Below, piece by piece: positions 1 through 8,836 of a DNA stretch of 34,313 bases. The stretch comes from Peptococcaceae bacterium BRH_c23 (lineage in GTDB: Bacteria; Bacillota_B; Desulfitobacteriia; Desulfitobacteriales; Desulfitobacteriaceae). The position numbers were made by a program, and so were the translations under genes. The stretch's first letter is position 1; each line of letters begins with the position of its first letter. The DNA is taken from the NCBI GenBank assembly GCA_000961805.1, contig LADV01000074.1, positions 1 to 34,313 on the forward strand. Reading direction: 5' to 3'. The notes under the pieces were generated by a model, which was given only the letters and a program-made list of their open reading frames with translations, had not been told where the DNA came from and ran no database searches.

Positions 1-428
1 CTATGTAGCTTAATTCGGACATCTTTCAATTTAGGCAATCGAATGGTTTTACTATCGATAAGCCGTATACTTCCTTTTTGATTATTCGTTGTGTAGGATT
101 TTCGATCCCGATGCTTTCGTTTGAAGTTGGGAAAGCCTACTGACTTATCTCGGAAGAAATTCTTATAAGCAGTATTTAGATTGAGTTGGGCATTAGCAAG
201 GGCCAAACTGTCTACTTCTTTTAACCACTCAAAGTCTTTTTTGTAATCGGCTGGTAGAGAGTACCTTTGCTGCTTCAACACTTCTTGGTCGTCTTTATAT
301 TGCTCATAAATAGTCTTCCTGTTGGCAAGCATTTGATTATATATGAATCGCACACAGCCAAAGGTTTTATTGATGAGGATCGCTTGTTCAGCACTGGGAT
401 AAAGTCGATATCTGTACGCTTTATTCAT
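1..428 (-). CDS. tnpB: TnpB (IS605 OrfB) RNA-guided nuclease, N-terminal part, runs off the window
   Basis: An open frame of 142 codons starts at ATG 428-426 and is still open at base 1. It begins MNKAYRYRLYPSAEQ and continues with FGCVRFIYNQML, the usual N-terminal region of IS605 OrfB/TnpB, then SVGFPNFKRK, the typical segment that leads into the core fold. The RuvC-like residues and zinc finger lie beyond the edge, so activity cannot be judged. In this family TnpB is an RNA-guided endonuclease that works with an RNA from the element's right end. The start overlaps the tnpA stop by ATGA, the usual tnpA-tnpB arrangement. Identity is fairly sure; completeness is unknown. Confidence 0.85.
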   Translation of the reverse strand, partial: MNKAYRYRLYPSAEQAILINKTFGCVRFIYNQMLANRKTIYEQYKDDQEVLKQQRYSLPADYKKDFEWLKEVDSLALANAQLNLNTAYKNFFRDKSVGFPNFKRKHRDRKSYTTNNQKGSIRLIDSKTIRLPKLKDVRIKLH

Positions 429-543
429 AGCTTCTCACCTTGATTTTCAATGTATCTTTTTATGACCTCAATAGGTGCGCCGCCAGTCGTAAGCAAGCAA
501 AAACTTCTTGACCAAAAGTTTTCTTTCCAGAGAGACTCACGTA
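425..543 (-). pseudogene. tnpA: tnpA (IS200-type Y1 transposase), C-terminal remnant
   Basis: Reading the minus strand into the TGA at 427-425 gives a tail containing LRESLWKENFWSRSF and then APIEVIKRYIENQG. This matches the conserved C-terminus of IS200/IS605 TnpA (the LW..xFWS and VIxxYIENQ segments). The catalytic HUH motif and tyrosine region are missing: the frame meets a TAG inside the hairpin at 544-617. Only about 40 codons remain, so this is a dead remnant, presumably truncated by the neighbouring IS end. Confidence 0.7.
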
Positions 544-617
544 GCGGCAATTCATCTCCCGCCTACGCACTCACTATCGTGAGCAAGGTAGCATAGAGGC
601 GGGAGACTTCTTGCCGC
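544..617. repeat. Imperfect 21-bp inverted repeat with inner hairpin (IS605-type end)
   Basis: The arms are 544-564 and 597-617; both begin and end with the same GCGGCAA and CTCCCGCCT blocks when one is reverse-complemented, with mismatches only in the middle. Inside lies a second perfect hairpin, CTCAC (570-574) with GTGAG (579-583). Long stems of this kind mark IS200/IS605 ends. It ends 26 bp before the ATG of the next gene, so in a plus-strand transcript it would sit directly upstream of that gene's ribosome site. Confidence 0.7.
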
Positions 618-642
618 ACGTTGTTAAAAGGAGGACAATTAG

Positions 643-1245
643 ATGCGGAAAAAGATGCTTTTCATCATCGCTACAACCCTTGTTATTGCTGTACTTATAT
701 TTCTCAGTCTTTTATTCAGAGGCCCGGTAAGAACTATTAAACATAGTTCTATCCCAATTCAGAGTTATGAAACTTCGATGGTTGATTACATTCCTCTGCA
801 ATATGATACAAAGGACTATATTTTAAAATTTTCAGTTCCAGATGCTACGGAAGTATATGTTAGTCCCGACAAGGGAGAAGAACTGCGATTTAGTACCTAT
901 TTAGATAATAGTGAATGGGGTTTCAGGGGGTATATACAGTTATGGAAGCTAAAGGATTTAGAACGTTTTCTTAATATTAGTAAAGCCTTAAGCCCTTTTG
1001 ATTTTAGGTCCTATAAAGTTAATACTACTCAAAAACGTCAATACCATGGATTCATAACCCAATGGACTGCCGAATTTGGACAAGAATTAATTAGTGGAAC
1101 AGAGTATTGGTTAAAAATTAACAACACTGAAGAAGTCATTAGAGTATCCATCTTAACAGACACGGCCGACTTTCCAGATAAGTTAGAAAATGTTATACAA
1201 CTGATCTTAGATTCTTTAGAAATTGATGTAAAGTATTTAATATGA
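643..1245 (+). CDS. Membrane-anchored protein of unknown function
   Basis: I do not recognise this 200-residue protein. Residues 5-26 form one hydrophobic segment after a basic start (MRKKMLF), which fits a signal anchor or uncleaved signal peptide. The rest is polar and would be exported, and it alternates short strand-like stretches with aromatic residues and no cysteines or clear catalytic motif. A strong ribosome site (AAAGGAGG, 627-634) lies 8 bases before the ATG, directly after the IS-type hairpin. The stop is 4 bases from the stop of convergent hisIE, with no room for a terminator between them. The gene is probably real because of the ribosome site and sensible composition; its role is unknown. 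Confidence 0.7.
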   Translation: MRKKMLFIIATTLVIAVLIFLSLLFRGPVRTIKHSSIPIQSYETSMVDYIPLQYDTKDYILKFSVPDATEVYVSPDKGEELRFSTYLDNSEWGFRGYIQLWKLKDLERFLNISKALSPFDFRSYKVNTTQKRQYHGFITQWTAEFGQELISGTEYWLKINNTEEVIRVSILTDTADFPDKLENVIQLILDSLEIDVKYLI

Positions 1246-1249
1246 ATCC

Positions 1250-1921
1250 CTATTTTCGCCGCTTTAGTAACTCCTTACCAACCTCTTTAACCCCAACTCC
1301 ACGCTCTTCCAGCATCACCAAGACATGATAGAACAAATCCGACACTTCAGATTTGATCTCCTCCGGATCGGCGTTCTTAGCCGCAATAATAACTTCGGCG
1401 CTTTCCTCTCCGACCTTTTTGAGGATCTTATCAATCCCCTTTTCGAACAGATACGTCGTATAAGCCCCTTCCGGTCGTGCCAAGTTTCGAGAGTGAATTA
1501 CATCTGTCAACAGCTCTAAGGCTCTGCCAAGCGTTGGCTCGGGTCGTTCTTCCGGTTTCCCGGTGACTTTAAATCCCTCACCCGTCAATTCATAATGAAA
1601 ACACGAGAAATGGTTTTCATGGCAAGCCATCCCTGATTGTTGCACGATCAGGAGCAGAGCATCCTGATCACAATCAAACTTGATATCAACGATCTCCTGG
1701 AAATGTCCAGAGGTTTCTCCTTTCAGCCACAAGGATTGCCGACTTCTGCTATAATAACAGGCCTTGCGTTCACGAAGTGTTCTGCGCAAGGACTCTTCAT
1801 TCATATAAGCGAGCATCAGAACGTCTTTAGTCTCCACATCCTGAACAATCGCAGGAACAAGCCCGTGGGAGTCCCAGCGAATCCCTGATAAATCGAAGGT
1901 TTCTATTTGATTTGCATCCAT
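1250..1921 (-). CDS. hisI: HisIE: phosphoribosyl-AMP cyclohydrolase / phosphoribosyl-ATP pyrophosphatase
   Basis: This bifunctional cytosolic enzyme performs steps 2 and 3 of histidine synthesis. The N-terminal cyclohydrolase half carries the metal-site region FDCDQDALLL and the ACHENHFSCFH segment with its cysteines. The C-terminal pyrophosphatase half has KKVGEESAEVIIAAK, the acidic Mg-binding helix of the HisE fold. I place the start at ATG 1921 (MDANQIETF), because AAAGGTAGAG lies just upstream; the frame extends to an ATG at 1948, which has no ribosome site. That gives 223 residues, normal for HisIE. It is the last gene of the operon, 80 bases after hisF, and faces the 643-1245 gene stop to stop. 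Confidence 0.95.
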   Translation of the reverse strand: MDANQIETFDLSGIRWDSHGLVPAIVQDVETKDVLMLAYMNEESLRRTLRERKACYYSRSRQSLWLKGETSGHFQEIVDIKFDCDQDALLLIVQQSGMACHENHFSCFHYELTGEGFKVTGKPEERPEPTLGRALELLTDVIHSRNLARPEGAYTTYLFEKGIDKILKKVGEESAEVIIAAKNADPEEIKSEVSDLFYHVLVMLEERGVGVKEVGKELLKRRK

Positions 1922-2001
1922 TGTATCTCTACCTTTCAGTACCATCATCTATCGTTCGTCTAAGTCGAGGTTTGTGGTTGACCCCAGAGACAAGGCTGTT
2001 G

Positions 2002-2775
2002 TCACACCAGTCCCCCTGTTTTTCGAATCAGTATCCCCTGCTCTGCTAAATACCGTTTGGCTTCCTCTATGCTGAACTCCTTGTAGTGAAAGATCGATGC
2101 CGCTAAAACGGCGTCCGCTTCCCCAAGAGTTAACCCTTCCGCTAAATGCTCTAACGTTCCCACCCCACCACTGGCAATAACCGGCAGGGAAACCGCTCTA
2201 CTCACAGCTCTCGTTAGTTCTAGCTCATAACCAACCTTGGTTCCATCGCGGTCCATGGAGGTTAAGAGAATCTCTCCTGCACCGAGGGCTTCTGCTTCTG
2301 CAGCCCATTCCAAGACATCCTTGCCTGTCGCTGTTCTTCCCCCATGAATATACACTTCCCATTGACCAGGTGCAGTGCTTCGCGCATCAATGGCGACTAC
2401 AATGCACTGGCTTCCGAAAGCATGAGCCCCTTCTTGAATAAGACGTGGATTCTGAACCGCTGAGGTGTTGAGGGCAATTTTGTCCGCTCCGGCTCTAAGC
2501 ATACGGCGTATATCCTCAATAGTCCGTAGCCCACCTCCGATGGTGAAAGGAATAAAGACTTGCTCGGCCGTTCGGCGTACCACGTCAACCATCGTTTCAC
2601 GATTATCTGATGAAGCGGTAATATCAAGGAAAATCAGCTCATCGGCACCTTCTCTATCATAGAGGGCCGCTAGTTCCACGGGATCCCCAGCATCACGCAA
2701 CTGCACAAAATTAGTCCCTTTGACCACTCGTCCGTCATGGACGTCTAAACAGGGAATGATCCGCTTACTTAACAT
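2002..2775 (-). CDS. hisF: HisF: imidazole glycerol phosphate synthase, cyclase subunit
   Basis: HisF closes the imidazole ring: it takes ammonia from HisH and PRFAR and makes IGP plus AICAR. The 257-residue (beta/alpha)8 barrel begins [20 protein letters not shown], placing catalytic Asp11 as in known HisF, and shows the second catalytic region VVAIDARS. Phosphate-site loops FTIGGGLRT and IASGGVGT are present. The length is standard. The start overlaps the 3' end of hisA by 11 bases, which suggests translational coupling. The AICAR by-product enters purine synthesis at PurH, encoded later in this window. Confidence 0.97.
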   Translation of the reverse strand: MLSKRIIPCLDVHDGRVVKGTNFVQLRDAGDPVELAALYDREGADELIFLDITASSDNRETMVDVVRRTAEQVFIPFTIGGGLRTIEDIRRMLRAGADKIALNTSAVQNPRLIQEGAHAFGSQCIVVAIDARSTAPGQWEVYIHGGRTATGKDVLEWAAEAEALGAGEILLTSMDRDGTKVGYELELTRAVSRAVSLPVIASGGVGTLEHLAEGLTLGEADAVLAASIFHYKEFSIEEAKRYLAEQGILIRKTGGLV

Positions 2776-3544
2776 GACCTGCCCCCCCGTTCCCCATTAC
2801 CCCGTCGAGTGGTGTGAAATTTGCGGCCTCCAAAGCTTCTCTCAGGGTAAAGGCCCCACTATAGAGTGCTTTTCCCGTGATTGCCCCTTCAATCGAGACT
2901 CCCTTAATGGCTTCGGCTTGCAAGTTTCGCAGATCTGCCAAGGTTGAAATCCCACCAGAGGCAATCACGGATAGGCCAGTTTCCCGAGCCATCTGAACGG
3001 TACTTTCAATATTAGGTCCTTGAAGCATTCCATCCCGAGCAATATCTGTGAAGACCACACACTCGACTCCCATGCCTTTCATAGCCAGCCCTAAGTCTAT
3101 GGCCCTCATTTCTGTTGTTTCCGCCCAGCCTTGAACCGCAACCAAGCCCTCTTTAGCGTCGATGCCCACAATGACTCGTTTTCCGTAGCGACGCGCTGCT
3201 TCGGCAACCAACTCCGGATCTTTGACTGCGATCGTCCCTAAAATAACCCGTTCGACCCCTAACTCGATAAGCTCAGTGATCCGCTCCATTGTGCGGATTC
3301 CGCCCCCTACCTGGATCTTCATTGAAACATTTCCGACTATCTGTAGAATGATCTCATCATTAACTGGTTTGCCAGTAAATGCTCCGTTCAGATCAACAAT
3401 ATGTAAATACTCTGCACCTTGACTCTCAAAGTCTTTAGCCAAGTCAACAGGGTTATTGGAGTAAACCGTGGAATCCTCCATCCGTCCCTGTAACAGGCGC
3501 ACCGCTTTCCCCTCTTTTAGATCAATGGCTGGAAAGAGCAACAT
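2765..3544 (-). CDS. hisA: HisA: ProFAR isomerase
   Basis: HisA isomerises the ribosyl group of ProFAR to PRFAR in the fourth step of the pathway. It is a (beta/alpha)8 barrel like HisF, with IQVGGGIRT and VIASGGIST phosphate loops and [10 protein letters not shown] in the middle. I choose the ATG at 3544 ([12 protein letters not shown]) rather than the in-frame ATG at 3550, because it puts the catalytic aspartate at residue 8 as in the family; the two starts differ by two codons. The protein is about 259 residues, slightly longer at the C-terminus than average. The gene overlaps hisH by 23 bases and hisF by 11. Confidence 0.96.
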   Translation of the reverse strand: MLLFPAIDLKEGKAVRLLQGRMEDSTVYSNNPVDLAKDFESQGAEYLHIVDLNGAFTGKPVNDEIILQIVGNVSMKIQVGGGIRTMERITELIELGVERVILGTIAVKDPELVAEAARRYGKRVIVGIDAKEGLVAVQGWAETTEMRAIDLGLAMKGMGVECVVFTDIARDGMLQGPNIESTVQMARETGLSVIASGGISTLADLRNLQAEAIKGVSIEGAITGKALYSGAFTLREALEAANFTPLDGVMGNGGAGHVK

Positions 3545-4151
3545 TGTCATTCACCCACTTTCCAAAATTCGTAAGCAGTTCAAGTCCCCAGGGACTTGAT
3601 TTTTCTGGGTGAAACTGTGCTCCCCAGACATTGTCTTTGCCAACAACCGCAGGAAAGACAACTCCATAGTCACTACTCGCTATAATATCACGAGTCTCGC
3701 TGGGTTGCGCAAAATACGAATGAACAAAATAAAAATAGGATTCGTTGGGAATCCCTTCTAATAAACGAGAAGGTTGTTCGAGTCTTAGGCTGTTCCAGCC
3801 CATGTGCGGAATCTTAGCGCCAGGCGGAAATTTAACGACTCTGCCCGCTAGGAGTCCTAAGCCCGCGTGCTCGCCATGTTCTTCTCCAACCTCAAAGAGA
3901 ATCTGCATTCCTAAACAGATCCCCAGAAAAGGGCGACCCGAACGGGCAAACTCGATGATAGGCTGAGTCCATCCTCCACGATTTAAAGCCTCCATCGCAT
4001 CGGCAAACGCCCCGACTCCTGGAAGTATGAGTCCATTCACGACCTTCAGATCCTCAGGGGATGTTAAAATTCTTGCCTCAAAACCGACCTTTTCCAAGGC
4101 TTTTTCGACACTTCTTAAGTTTCCCCGTCCATAATCTACAATGCCTATCAC
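3522..4151 (-). CDS. hisH: HisH: imidazole glycerol phosphate synthase, glutaminase subunit
   Basis: HisH is the class I glutamine amidotransferase that supplies ammonia to HisF. The triad is visible: Cys79 in FLGICLGMQ, His181 and Glu183 in AQFHPEKS. The open frame extends to an ATG at 4211, but I place the start at GTG 4151, giving (M)IGIVDYGRGNLRSV as in HisH. AAAGGAG lies 9 bases before it, and it begins one base after the hisB stop. This gives 209 residues, normal for the family. The upstream extension would only re-read hisB in another frame. The ribosome site sits inside the end of hisB, so the two genes are probably coupled. Confidence 0.95.
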   Translation of the reverse strand: MIGIVDYGRGNLRSVEKALEKVGFEARILTSPEDLKVVNGLILPGVGAFADAMEALNRGGWTQPIIEFARSGRPFLGICLGMQILFEVGEEHGEHAGLGLLAGRVVKFPPGAKIPHMGWNSLRLEQPSRLLEGIPNESYFYFVHSYFAQPSETRDIIASSDYGVVFPAVVGKDNVWGAQFHPEKSSPWGLELLTNFGKWVNDNVALSSH

Positions 4152-4152
4152 T

Positions 4153-4737
4153 TTATAAAACTCCTTTAGTTGAAAGTATTCCACTATACCGAGTGTTCTG
4201 GCGAAGGGCAAGACCTAAGGCTCTTCCCACTCCTTTAAAGACAGCTTCCATAATATGATGTTGATTCTTCCCTGAAAGTTGCCTTACGTGTAGAGTCAGT
4301 CCACTCTGTACCGCTAAAGCCCGAAAGAATTCCTCTGCCATTTCAACGGGAAACTCACCTACCATGCCCTCTTGACAATTTACATCCCAAACCAGATAGG
4401 GCCGATTTGAAAGATCCAATGCCACTTGAACAAGGGCTTCATCCATAGGTAAAAGGGCCTCGCCGAGTCGTTCAATTCCCCGCTTATCACCACAAGCCTC
4501 TCTCAGCGCTTGCCCCAAGACGATCCCGCAGTCTTCTATGGTATGGTGAGCATCCACCTCTAAATCCCCACTGGCCTCAATGATGAGATCAAGATAGGCA
4601 AACCGGCTAAACGCGGTCAGCATATGATCAAAAAAACCAATCCCGGTCTTAACTTGAGATTCTCCTGTTCCATCTAGATTTAAGCGCACACTTATTTCCG
4701 TTTCCTTAGTTTTCCGTTGAATATTAGCTTCTCGCAT
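4153..4737 (-). CDS. hisB: HisB: imidazoleglycerol-phosphate dehydratase
   Basis: This Mn-dependent dehydratase converts IGP to imidazole acetol phosphate. The two metal-binding motifs are clear: HHTIED at residues 64-69 and HHIMEA at 160-165. It is the single-function form (194 residues) without the HinolP phosphatase half of enteric HisB. No histidinol-phosphatase gene is seen in the window, so that step must be encoded elsewhere. I start at ATG 4737 (MREANIQRKT), preceded by AGAGGAG; the longer frame to 4818 would re-read the end of hisC. hisH follows after one base. Confidence 0.96.
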   Translation of the reverse strand: MREANIQRKTKETEISVRLNLDGTGESQVKTGIGFFDHMLTAFSRFAYLDLIIEASGDLEVDAHHTIEDCGIVLGQALREACGDKRGIERLGEALLPMDEALVQVALDLSNRPYLVWDVNCQEGMVGEFPVEMAEEFFRALAVQSGLTLHVRQLSGKNQHHIMEAVFKGVGRALGLALRQNTRYSGILSTKGVL

Positions 4738-4774
4738 AATTCGCTCCTCTCTCAATACACAAATCCGCTTCTTT

Positions 4775-5848
4775 TTATAGTGCGCTAATCTCTCGAACTG
4801 CTCGGATAAACCTTTCATTTTCCTCGGGCAGCCCGGCGCTGATGCGCAGGCATTTGCCTAGCGAGGGGAGCATACCCATGTTACGAACAAGAAAACCCCG
4901 TTTTAGAAATTCCGAAGCCCATCGATCGGGATCATTCGGTTTAAAAAGAATAAAGTTTGCCCGCGTCGGATAAACGGTTAAGTCCGGAACTAGCTTTAAA
5001 GCAGTTTGTAATTTTTTTGTTTCTGCCTTGATTTGCTCAATTTGCCCTTGGTACTCACTTAAGTAATCCAAGGATAGAATTCCAGCTTTCTGACTAAACA
5101 GGTTTACATTGAACGGTGGACGAACCCTGTTGATTAAGGCAATAGTTTGCGGTTGTCCAAGCAAATACCCTAAGCGGAGGCCTGCCATTCCAAAGGCCTT
5201 AGAAAACGTGCGGAGAATTACCAAATTCGGATAGTTTTCAATTTCAGGAATGAGAGTTTCCTCTGCAAACTCAGCGTAGGCCTCATCCACCACGACAATT
5301 TTGCCGCTTTCTCGCACGAGTCGGAGAATCTCCTCTCTTGGAAACAGCGATCCAGTGGGATTATTGGGATTACAGACAATGCACACATGGGCCTCTGGAA
5401 CTTGTGCTGCCTTTAACATTTGCTCAGTATCCAAGTCTAGGCCATTTAACAAGGGCACTTCTACGACTGTGGTTTCTGTCAAACGTGCATAAATCTGATA
5501 CATTCCGAAGGTTGGAGGATGGATGATCATAGATTTCCCTAAACCACCAAAGGTTAGTAAAATTAGTTGGATTAACTCATCCGATCCGTTCCCTATCAGA
5601 ATTCCTTCTGAAGAGATTCCCGTATACTTAGCTATACACGTCTTAAGTTCAGTACCCATGCCATCCGGGTAGCGGTTAAAGGCCAATTCCTGGCTGAACA
5701 ACGCTTCCCGCATACCCGCAGGCCAAGGAAAGGGGTTTTCATTAGCATCTAGTTTAATACACTCAGGCATATGTTTCGTTTGATAAGGCACAAGCTTACG
5801 AACTTCAGGGCGAACGAACCCTTCGACATTACTTAACTTGGTTTCCAT
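4775..5848 (-). CDS. hisC: HisC: histidinol-phosphate aminotransferase
   Basis: HisC is a fold-type I PLP enzyme that transaminates imidazole acetol phosphate with glutamate. The signature LDANENPFPWP, the CNPNNPTG loop (159-166), DEAYAEF and the PLP lysine at 217 in RTFSKAFGMAGLRLG are all present. From ATG 5848 it is 357 residues, the usual size; AAAGGAAG precedes this start. The frame is open to 5980, but that extension has no family match and re-reads hisD. Its 3' end lies 37 bases before the chosen hisB start. Confidence 0.96.
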   Translation of the reverse strand: METKLSNVEGFVRPEVRKLVPYQTKHMPECIKLDANENPFPWPAGMREALFSQELAFNRYPDGMGTELKTCIAKYTGISSEGILIGNGSDELIQLILLTFGGLGKSMIIHPPTFGMYQIYARLTETTVVEVPLLNGLDLDTEQMLKAAQVPEAHVCIVCNPNNPTGSLFPREEILRLVRESGKIVVVDEAYAEFAEETLIPEIENYPNLVILRTFSKAFGMAGLRLGYLLGQPQTIALINRVRPPFNVNLFSQKAGILSLDYLSEYQGQIEQIKAETKKLQTALKLVPDLTVYPTRANFILFKPNDPDRWASEFLKRGFLVRNMGMLPSLGKCLRISAGLPEENERFIRAVREISAL

Positions 5849-5897
5849 CTTTACATCTTCCTTTATCGCTTTTTCTTTGCAACAAACTAATATCAAT

Positions 5898-7178
5898 TCA
5901 ATGTCTAAATCGTACTTCCACAGCCCGGGCATGCGCTTCCAATCCTTCGCTACGGGCGAGTAAGGCGATCTGCTTTGCATCCCTTTGCAGGGCTGCTTCC
6001 GAATACCCGATCACACTTACCTTCTTCATGAACATATCGACATTGAGAGGAGAATAAAAACGTGCCGTCCCTCCAGTCGGTAAAACGTGATTGGGTCCCG
6101 CAAAGTAATCCCCGACGGGTTCTGGAGAGAAGCGCCCTAGAAAGATAGCACCGACATTTCGGACTTTTCCTAACCAAGAGTAAGTATCCTTAACGATCAG
6201 TTCAAAATGTTCTGGGGCAATTTGGTTTGCCAAATCCATTCCTTCGTTCAGATCCGACACCAAAATCGCGGCCCCATAGGTTTCCCAAGAGGCTCGAGCA
6301 ATCTCGGCACGAGGTAAGTTCTCCAATTGTCGCTCCACTTCGACGATAGTCTGTTCGAGAAGTTGACGAGAAGGAGAGACTATAATCGCTGAGGCCAAGC
6401 GATCATGTTCAGCCTGGGAGAGCAGATCTGCGGCTAACTCTTCTGGCCGCCCGCTCTCATCCGCCAAGATTAAGATCTCACTCGGCCCAGCCAACATATC
6501 AATGTCTACGGTTCCGAAGACTTGCTTTTTGGCTAAGGTTACATAGATATTTCCCGGCCCTGTTATTTTATCCACCGGAGAAATGGACTCTGTCCCGTAG
6601 GCTAACGCGGCAATCCCTTGGGCCCCCCCGACTTTGTAAATTTCTGTCACACCAGCTTCAGCCGCCGCTACTAAAACCTCTGGTAGAAGTGTGCCATCCA
6701 CTCTAGGTGGGCTAACCATCACAATCTCTTCCACTCCAGCTACAACAGCCGGTAAAGCGTTCATCAATACTGACGATGGGTAAGAAGCCGTTCCTCCAGG
6801 CACATAAATCCCCACGCGCTTGAGTGGAAGAAGCAGTTGCCCGAGAATACTCCCATCCCTGTCTGGCTCCAGCCAAGAAGTTCGCTTCTGGCGTTCATGG
6901 AAGTTTAAGATATTTCTTTTAGCCGTCCGCAAAGCTTCTAAGAAATCTGCCTCCACAGCTTGATAGGCGGCTTGAATTTCCTCTTCAGTTACTCTCAAGC
7001 CAGATTGACGCAGATTAACTTGATCAAATTCCTCCGTCATTTGGAAGATCCCCTCTTCGCCATCTTCTCGAACCCTCCTGAGGATCTCTGTAACACGTTT
7101 ATCTAAGGTTTCATCATCTCCATACGATTTCCGAGTGAGACGACTCAAATCAATATCCTGTAAATCCTCAACCTTCAT
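5898..7178 (-). CDS. hisD: HisD: histidinol dehydrogenase
   Basis: HisD carries out the last two NAD-dependent oxidations from histidinol to histidine. Visible family features are [13 protein letters not shown], the central [25 protein letters not shown], the catalytic Glu-His pair in IAPEHFEL and the zinc-site region [12 protein letters not shown]. At 426 residues it is a normal full-length zinc enzyme. It starts with [14 protein letters not shown] at ATG 7178 and follows hisG after an 83-base gap. The order G-D-C-B-H-A-F-IE is the classic Gram-positive one. Confidence 0.97.
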   Translation of the reverse strand: MKVEDLQDIDLSRLTRKSYGDDETLDKRVTEILRRVREDGEEGIFQMTEEFDQVNLRQSGLRVTEEEIQAAYQAVEADFLEALRTAKRNILNFHERQKRTSWLEPDRDGSILGQLLLPLKRVGIYVPGGTASYPSSVLMNALPAVVAGVEEIVMVSPPRVDGTLLPEVLVAAAEAGVTEIYKVGGAQGIAALAYGTESISPVDKITGPGNIYVTLAKKQVFGTVDIDMLAGPSEILILADESGRPEELAADLLSQAEHDRLASAIIVSPSRQLLEQTIVEVERQLENLPRAEIARASWETYGAAILVSDLNEGMDLANQIAPEHFELIVKDTYSWLGKVRNVGAIFLGRFSPEPVGDYFAGPNHVLPTGGTARFYSPLNVDMFMKKVSVIGYSEAALQRDAKQIALLARSEGLEAHARAVEVRFRH

Positions 7179-7261
7179 AACGTTTATCCCTCACTTTTTT
7201 TGTCAAATCAACTTAGTATAGTGTAGCATCTCCTGTTTTAAATCTAAGGTCTTCTTTATGA

Positions 7262-7942
7262 CTACTTTGCCGAAACCTCTCCGACAAGTTCTCCACGCAA
7301 ACACTCGACTAAATCTCGAATTCGCTCAGATTTCATGCGGTAGGCAACCCGGTTAGCAATTAAACGGGTGGTCGCTTCAAGGATTGGAGCAACCTCAAGC
7401 AAATGATTTTCCTTAAGTGTTTTGCCCGTGGAAACAATATCGACAATCATTTCAGCAAGATCGACACACGGAGCCAGCTCCATATTACCATGAAGTTTAA
7501 TAGGAGTTACCTGCATGCCCAGCCCACTAAAAAAGGTCTCTGTCACCCGCGGAAACTTCGTGGCCACCCGCTGATGATTCAGTACGCTCAAATCATACTC
7601 GCCACTTGGAAGTTTAGGTGGGACACTCTCCTCTGGCATGGCTACTACAAAGCGACAATAGCCAAATTTTAGGTCCAGTAATTCAGCCACATCCTTATTT
7701 TCCTCCAGCAAGGTATCCTTTCCAACCATGCCAAGGTCTGCGGCTCCATACTCTACATAGGTCGGAATATCCGTCGGCCGGCAAATAATTATCTTAGCCT
7801 TACTATCCGGAAGATCGTAAAAGAGCTTCCGAGAGTCTTCATTCACGTGGCTGCATTCTATCCCAATCCGACTCAACAATTGAATCGAATCAATTAGTAA
7901 CTTTCCCTTGGGTAACGCAATCGTTAAAAAATCTTTATCCAC
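7262..7942 (-). CDS. hisG: HisG: ATP phosphoribosyltransferase, short catalytic form
   Basis: HisG condenses ATP with PRPP, the committed and feedback-controlled step. This is the short form (226 residues): it has the catalytic core with [23 protein letters not shown] and the PRPP loop [14 protein letters not shown], but no C-terminal ACT-like regulatory domain. Short HisG needs HisZ for activity and histidine feedback; hisZ is present at 10463-11611. The start codon is GTG (7942-7940), with GGAGAGGGG upstream. It is the first gene of the his operon. The sigma-A promoter at 8033-8061 implies a leader of about 80 bases, too short for a T-box, and no T-box sequence is seen. Confidence 0.96.
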   Translation of the reverse strand: MDKDFLTIALPKGKLLIDSIQLLSRIGIECSHVNEDSRKLFYDLPDSKAKIIICRPTDIPTYVEYGAADLGMVGKDTLLEENKDVAELLDLKFGYCRFVVAMPEESVPPKLPSGEYDLSVLNHQRVATKFPRVTETFFSGLGMQVTPIKLHGNMELAPCVDLAEMIVDIVSTGKTLKENHLLEVAPILEATTRLIANRVAYRMKSERIRDLVECLRGELVGEVSAK

Positions 7943-8003
7943 CTAGGCAACCCCTCTCCAATATCCCTAAAAACTTGATCATAAATAGATATTCCGTTTA
8001 ACG

Positions 8004-8019
8004 CTTTAGTTAGTTAAAG
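8004..8019. promoter_or_regulatory. Candidate HisR/YerC operator in the hisG promoter
   Basis: The 16-mer CTTTAGTTAGTTAAAG is an imperfect palindrome with CTTTA/TAAAG ends. It lies just downstream of the his promoter -10 box, in the initially transcribed region. A 13/16 identical copy sits over the -10 of the yerC promoter at 11980-11995. The pairing of a TrpR-family gene with shared palindromes makes an operator likely, but binding is inferred. Confidence 0.55.
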
Positions 8020-8032
8020 TACTAACATATTA

Positions 8033-8061
8033 ATTATATCAAGGTCCTTTAACTCTGGCAA
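8033..8061 (-). promoter_or_regulatory. Sigma-A promoter of the his operon
   Basis: On the minus strand TTGCCA (8061-8056) is followed, after exactly 17 bases, by a perfect TATAAT (8038-8033). Transcription would start near 8026 and reach hisG about 80 bases later. Confidence 0.75.
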
Positions 8062-8172
8062 CCCCTTATTATAAAAATCATAGAAGTTCCAATCCTCAGA
8101 TAGTGAATCAAGGAAAATCTCTCGGGCAACTTCAGCCACACAGGTGATTCAGATGCTGAAACATATCGAGAA

Positions 8173-8213
8173 AAAGGCAGAGAGATTGTCAAGGCGACAA
8201 TCTCTCTGCCTTT
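8173..8213 (-). terminator. Strong hairpin terminator after pfkA-hsdM'
   Basis: Perfect 18-bp arms at 8173-8190 and 8196-8213 enclose a 5-base loop. On the minus strand the stem is followed by CTTTTTCTCG, so it should end transcripts coming from pfkA and the hsdM remnant before the his promoter. Confidence 0.75.
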
Positions 8214-8240
8214 AGTATTCTTTAGTATTCTTTAGTATTC
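8211..8240. repeat. Three perfect tandem copies of a 10-mer
   Basis: TTTAGTATTC occurs three times without gaps (8211-8220, 8221-8230, 8231-8240), beginning on the outer edge of the terminator stem. The copies are identical, which suggests recent slippage. The rest of 7943-8329 holds the his promoter, the candidate operator and the terminator; I see no gene in it. Confidence 0.8.
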
Positions 8241-8329
8241 TTTGAATTCTGAGTTAGCTGGTTTTCAAATATCCTTAAGATATATCTCTCGACAAACTCA
8301 GATTTTGATATTTAGGAATAACCAGAAAT

Positions 8330-8812
8330 TTAAAAAGCTAAGTGATCATCCGTTAACTTAAATTTCTCAAAGACCTCAATTAACTTAATATAATCATTAT
8401 CAGTGATGTACTTTTTGCCCGTTTCAGAAATCTTATTAAAGTCGACAGTATTCAAGAGTCCTAGACACCCCCGATTCTTATCGTCAATCTCTTTAAAAGC
8501 CTTCGTTAAGTAGGAACCTAGGTTTTGTTTTTCTTGTTTTAAGATATCCCAACGCGCCATCTTGGGTACAAACAAACGATAGGATTCCCTTTTTTCTAAA
8601 TCTTCTTCTATCAGACTTTGAGATAAGCCCTTTGCTGTAAGTTTATTATGCCTAACTTGGCGTTCCAGATCAAATCGATCGTTTAAGCGCTTTAAAAAAA
8701 GAATCGCAATAACATATTCTTTAAATTCCACAGCCTCCCTATCTCCACGTAAAGAATCGCAAGTATCATTAAGAAACCGTTCAAACTCAGCTAGAGATAA
8801 TTTATCACCCAT
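8330..8812 (-). pseudogene. hsdM: Truncated HsdM: N-terminal domain of a type I restriction methyltransferase subunit
   Basis: The 160 residues match the helical N-terminal domain of HsdM: LAEFERFLNDTCDSLRG, then EFKEYVIAILFLKRLNDRFD, and a KLTDDHLAF end where normal HsdM runs on into the methyltransferase domain. The SAM-binding and NPPY catalytic motifs are absent, and the frame stops at 8330. No further HsdM, HsdS or HsdR sequence is found downstream. The start is intact, with TAGGAG 9 bases upstream, and it lies 24 bases after pfkA, so it may still be translated from the pfkA message. Full HsdM is about 500 residues. I call it a remnant; a retained small protein cannot be excluded. Confidence 0.7.
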
Positions 8813-8836
8813 TTTTTCTACTCCTATCTGATTTGA

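Larger units (their letters stand above)
1..617. mobile_element. IS200/IS605-family element, partial, with end hairpin
   Basis: Three parts mark this stretch as IS200/IS605 DNA: the 5' part of a tnpB gene running off the window edge, the last codons of tnpA overlapping it by ATGA, and a long hairpin at 544-617. tnpA is cut short where the hairpin begins, so the element is degraded or nested with the end of a second copy. The other end lies outside the window. Confidence 0.75.

Noticed and set aside
4152..4211. Longer hisH starting at ATG 4211
   Set aside because: The extension re-reads hisB, has no family match, and the GTG at 4151 has a strong ribosome site and gives the standard N-terminus.
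7943..8172. Possible T-box riboswitch before hisG
   Set aside because: The promoter leaves a leader of only about 80 bases, and no T-box core (TGGNACCGCG type) or specifier structure is seen.
8227..8311. Short minus-strand peptide with SEFVERYILRIFENQ, like the tail of a ribbon-helix-helix protein
   Set aside because: No start codon or upstream part exists and a stop precedes it; too short to claim.
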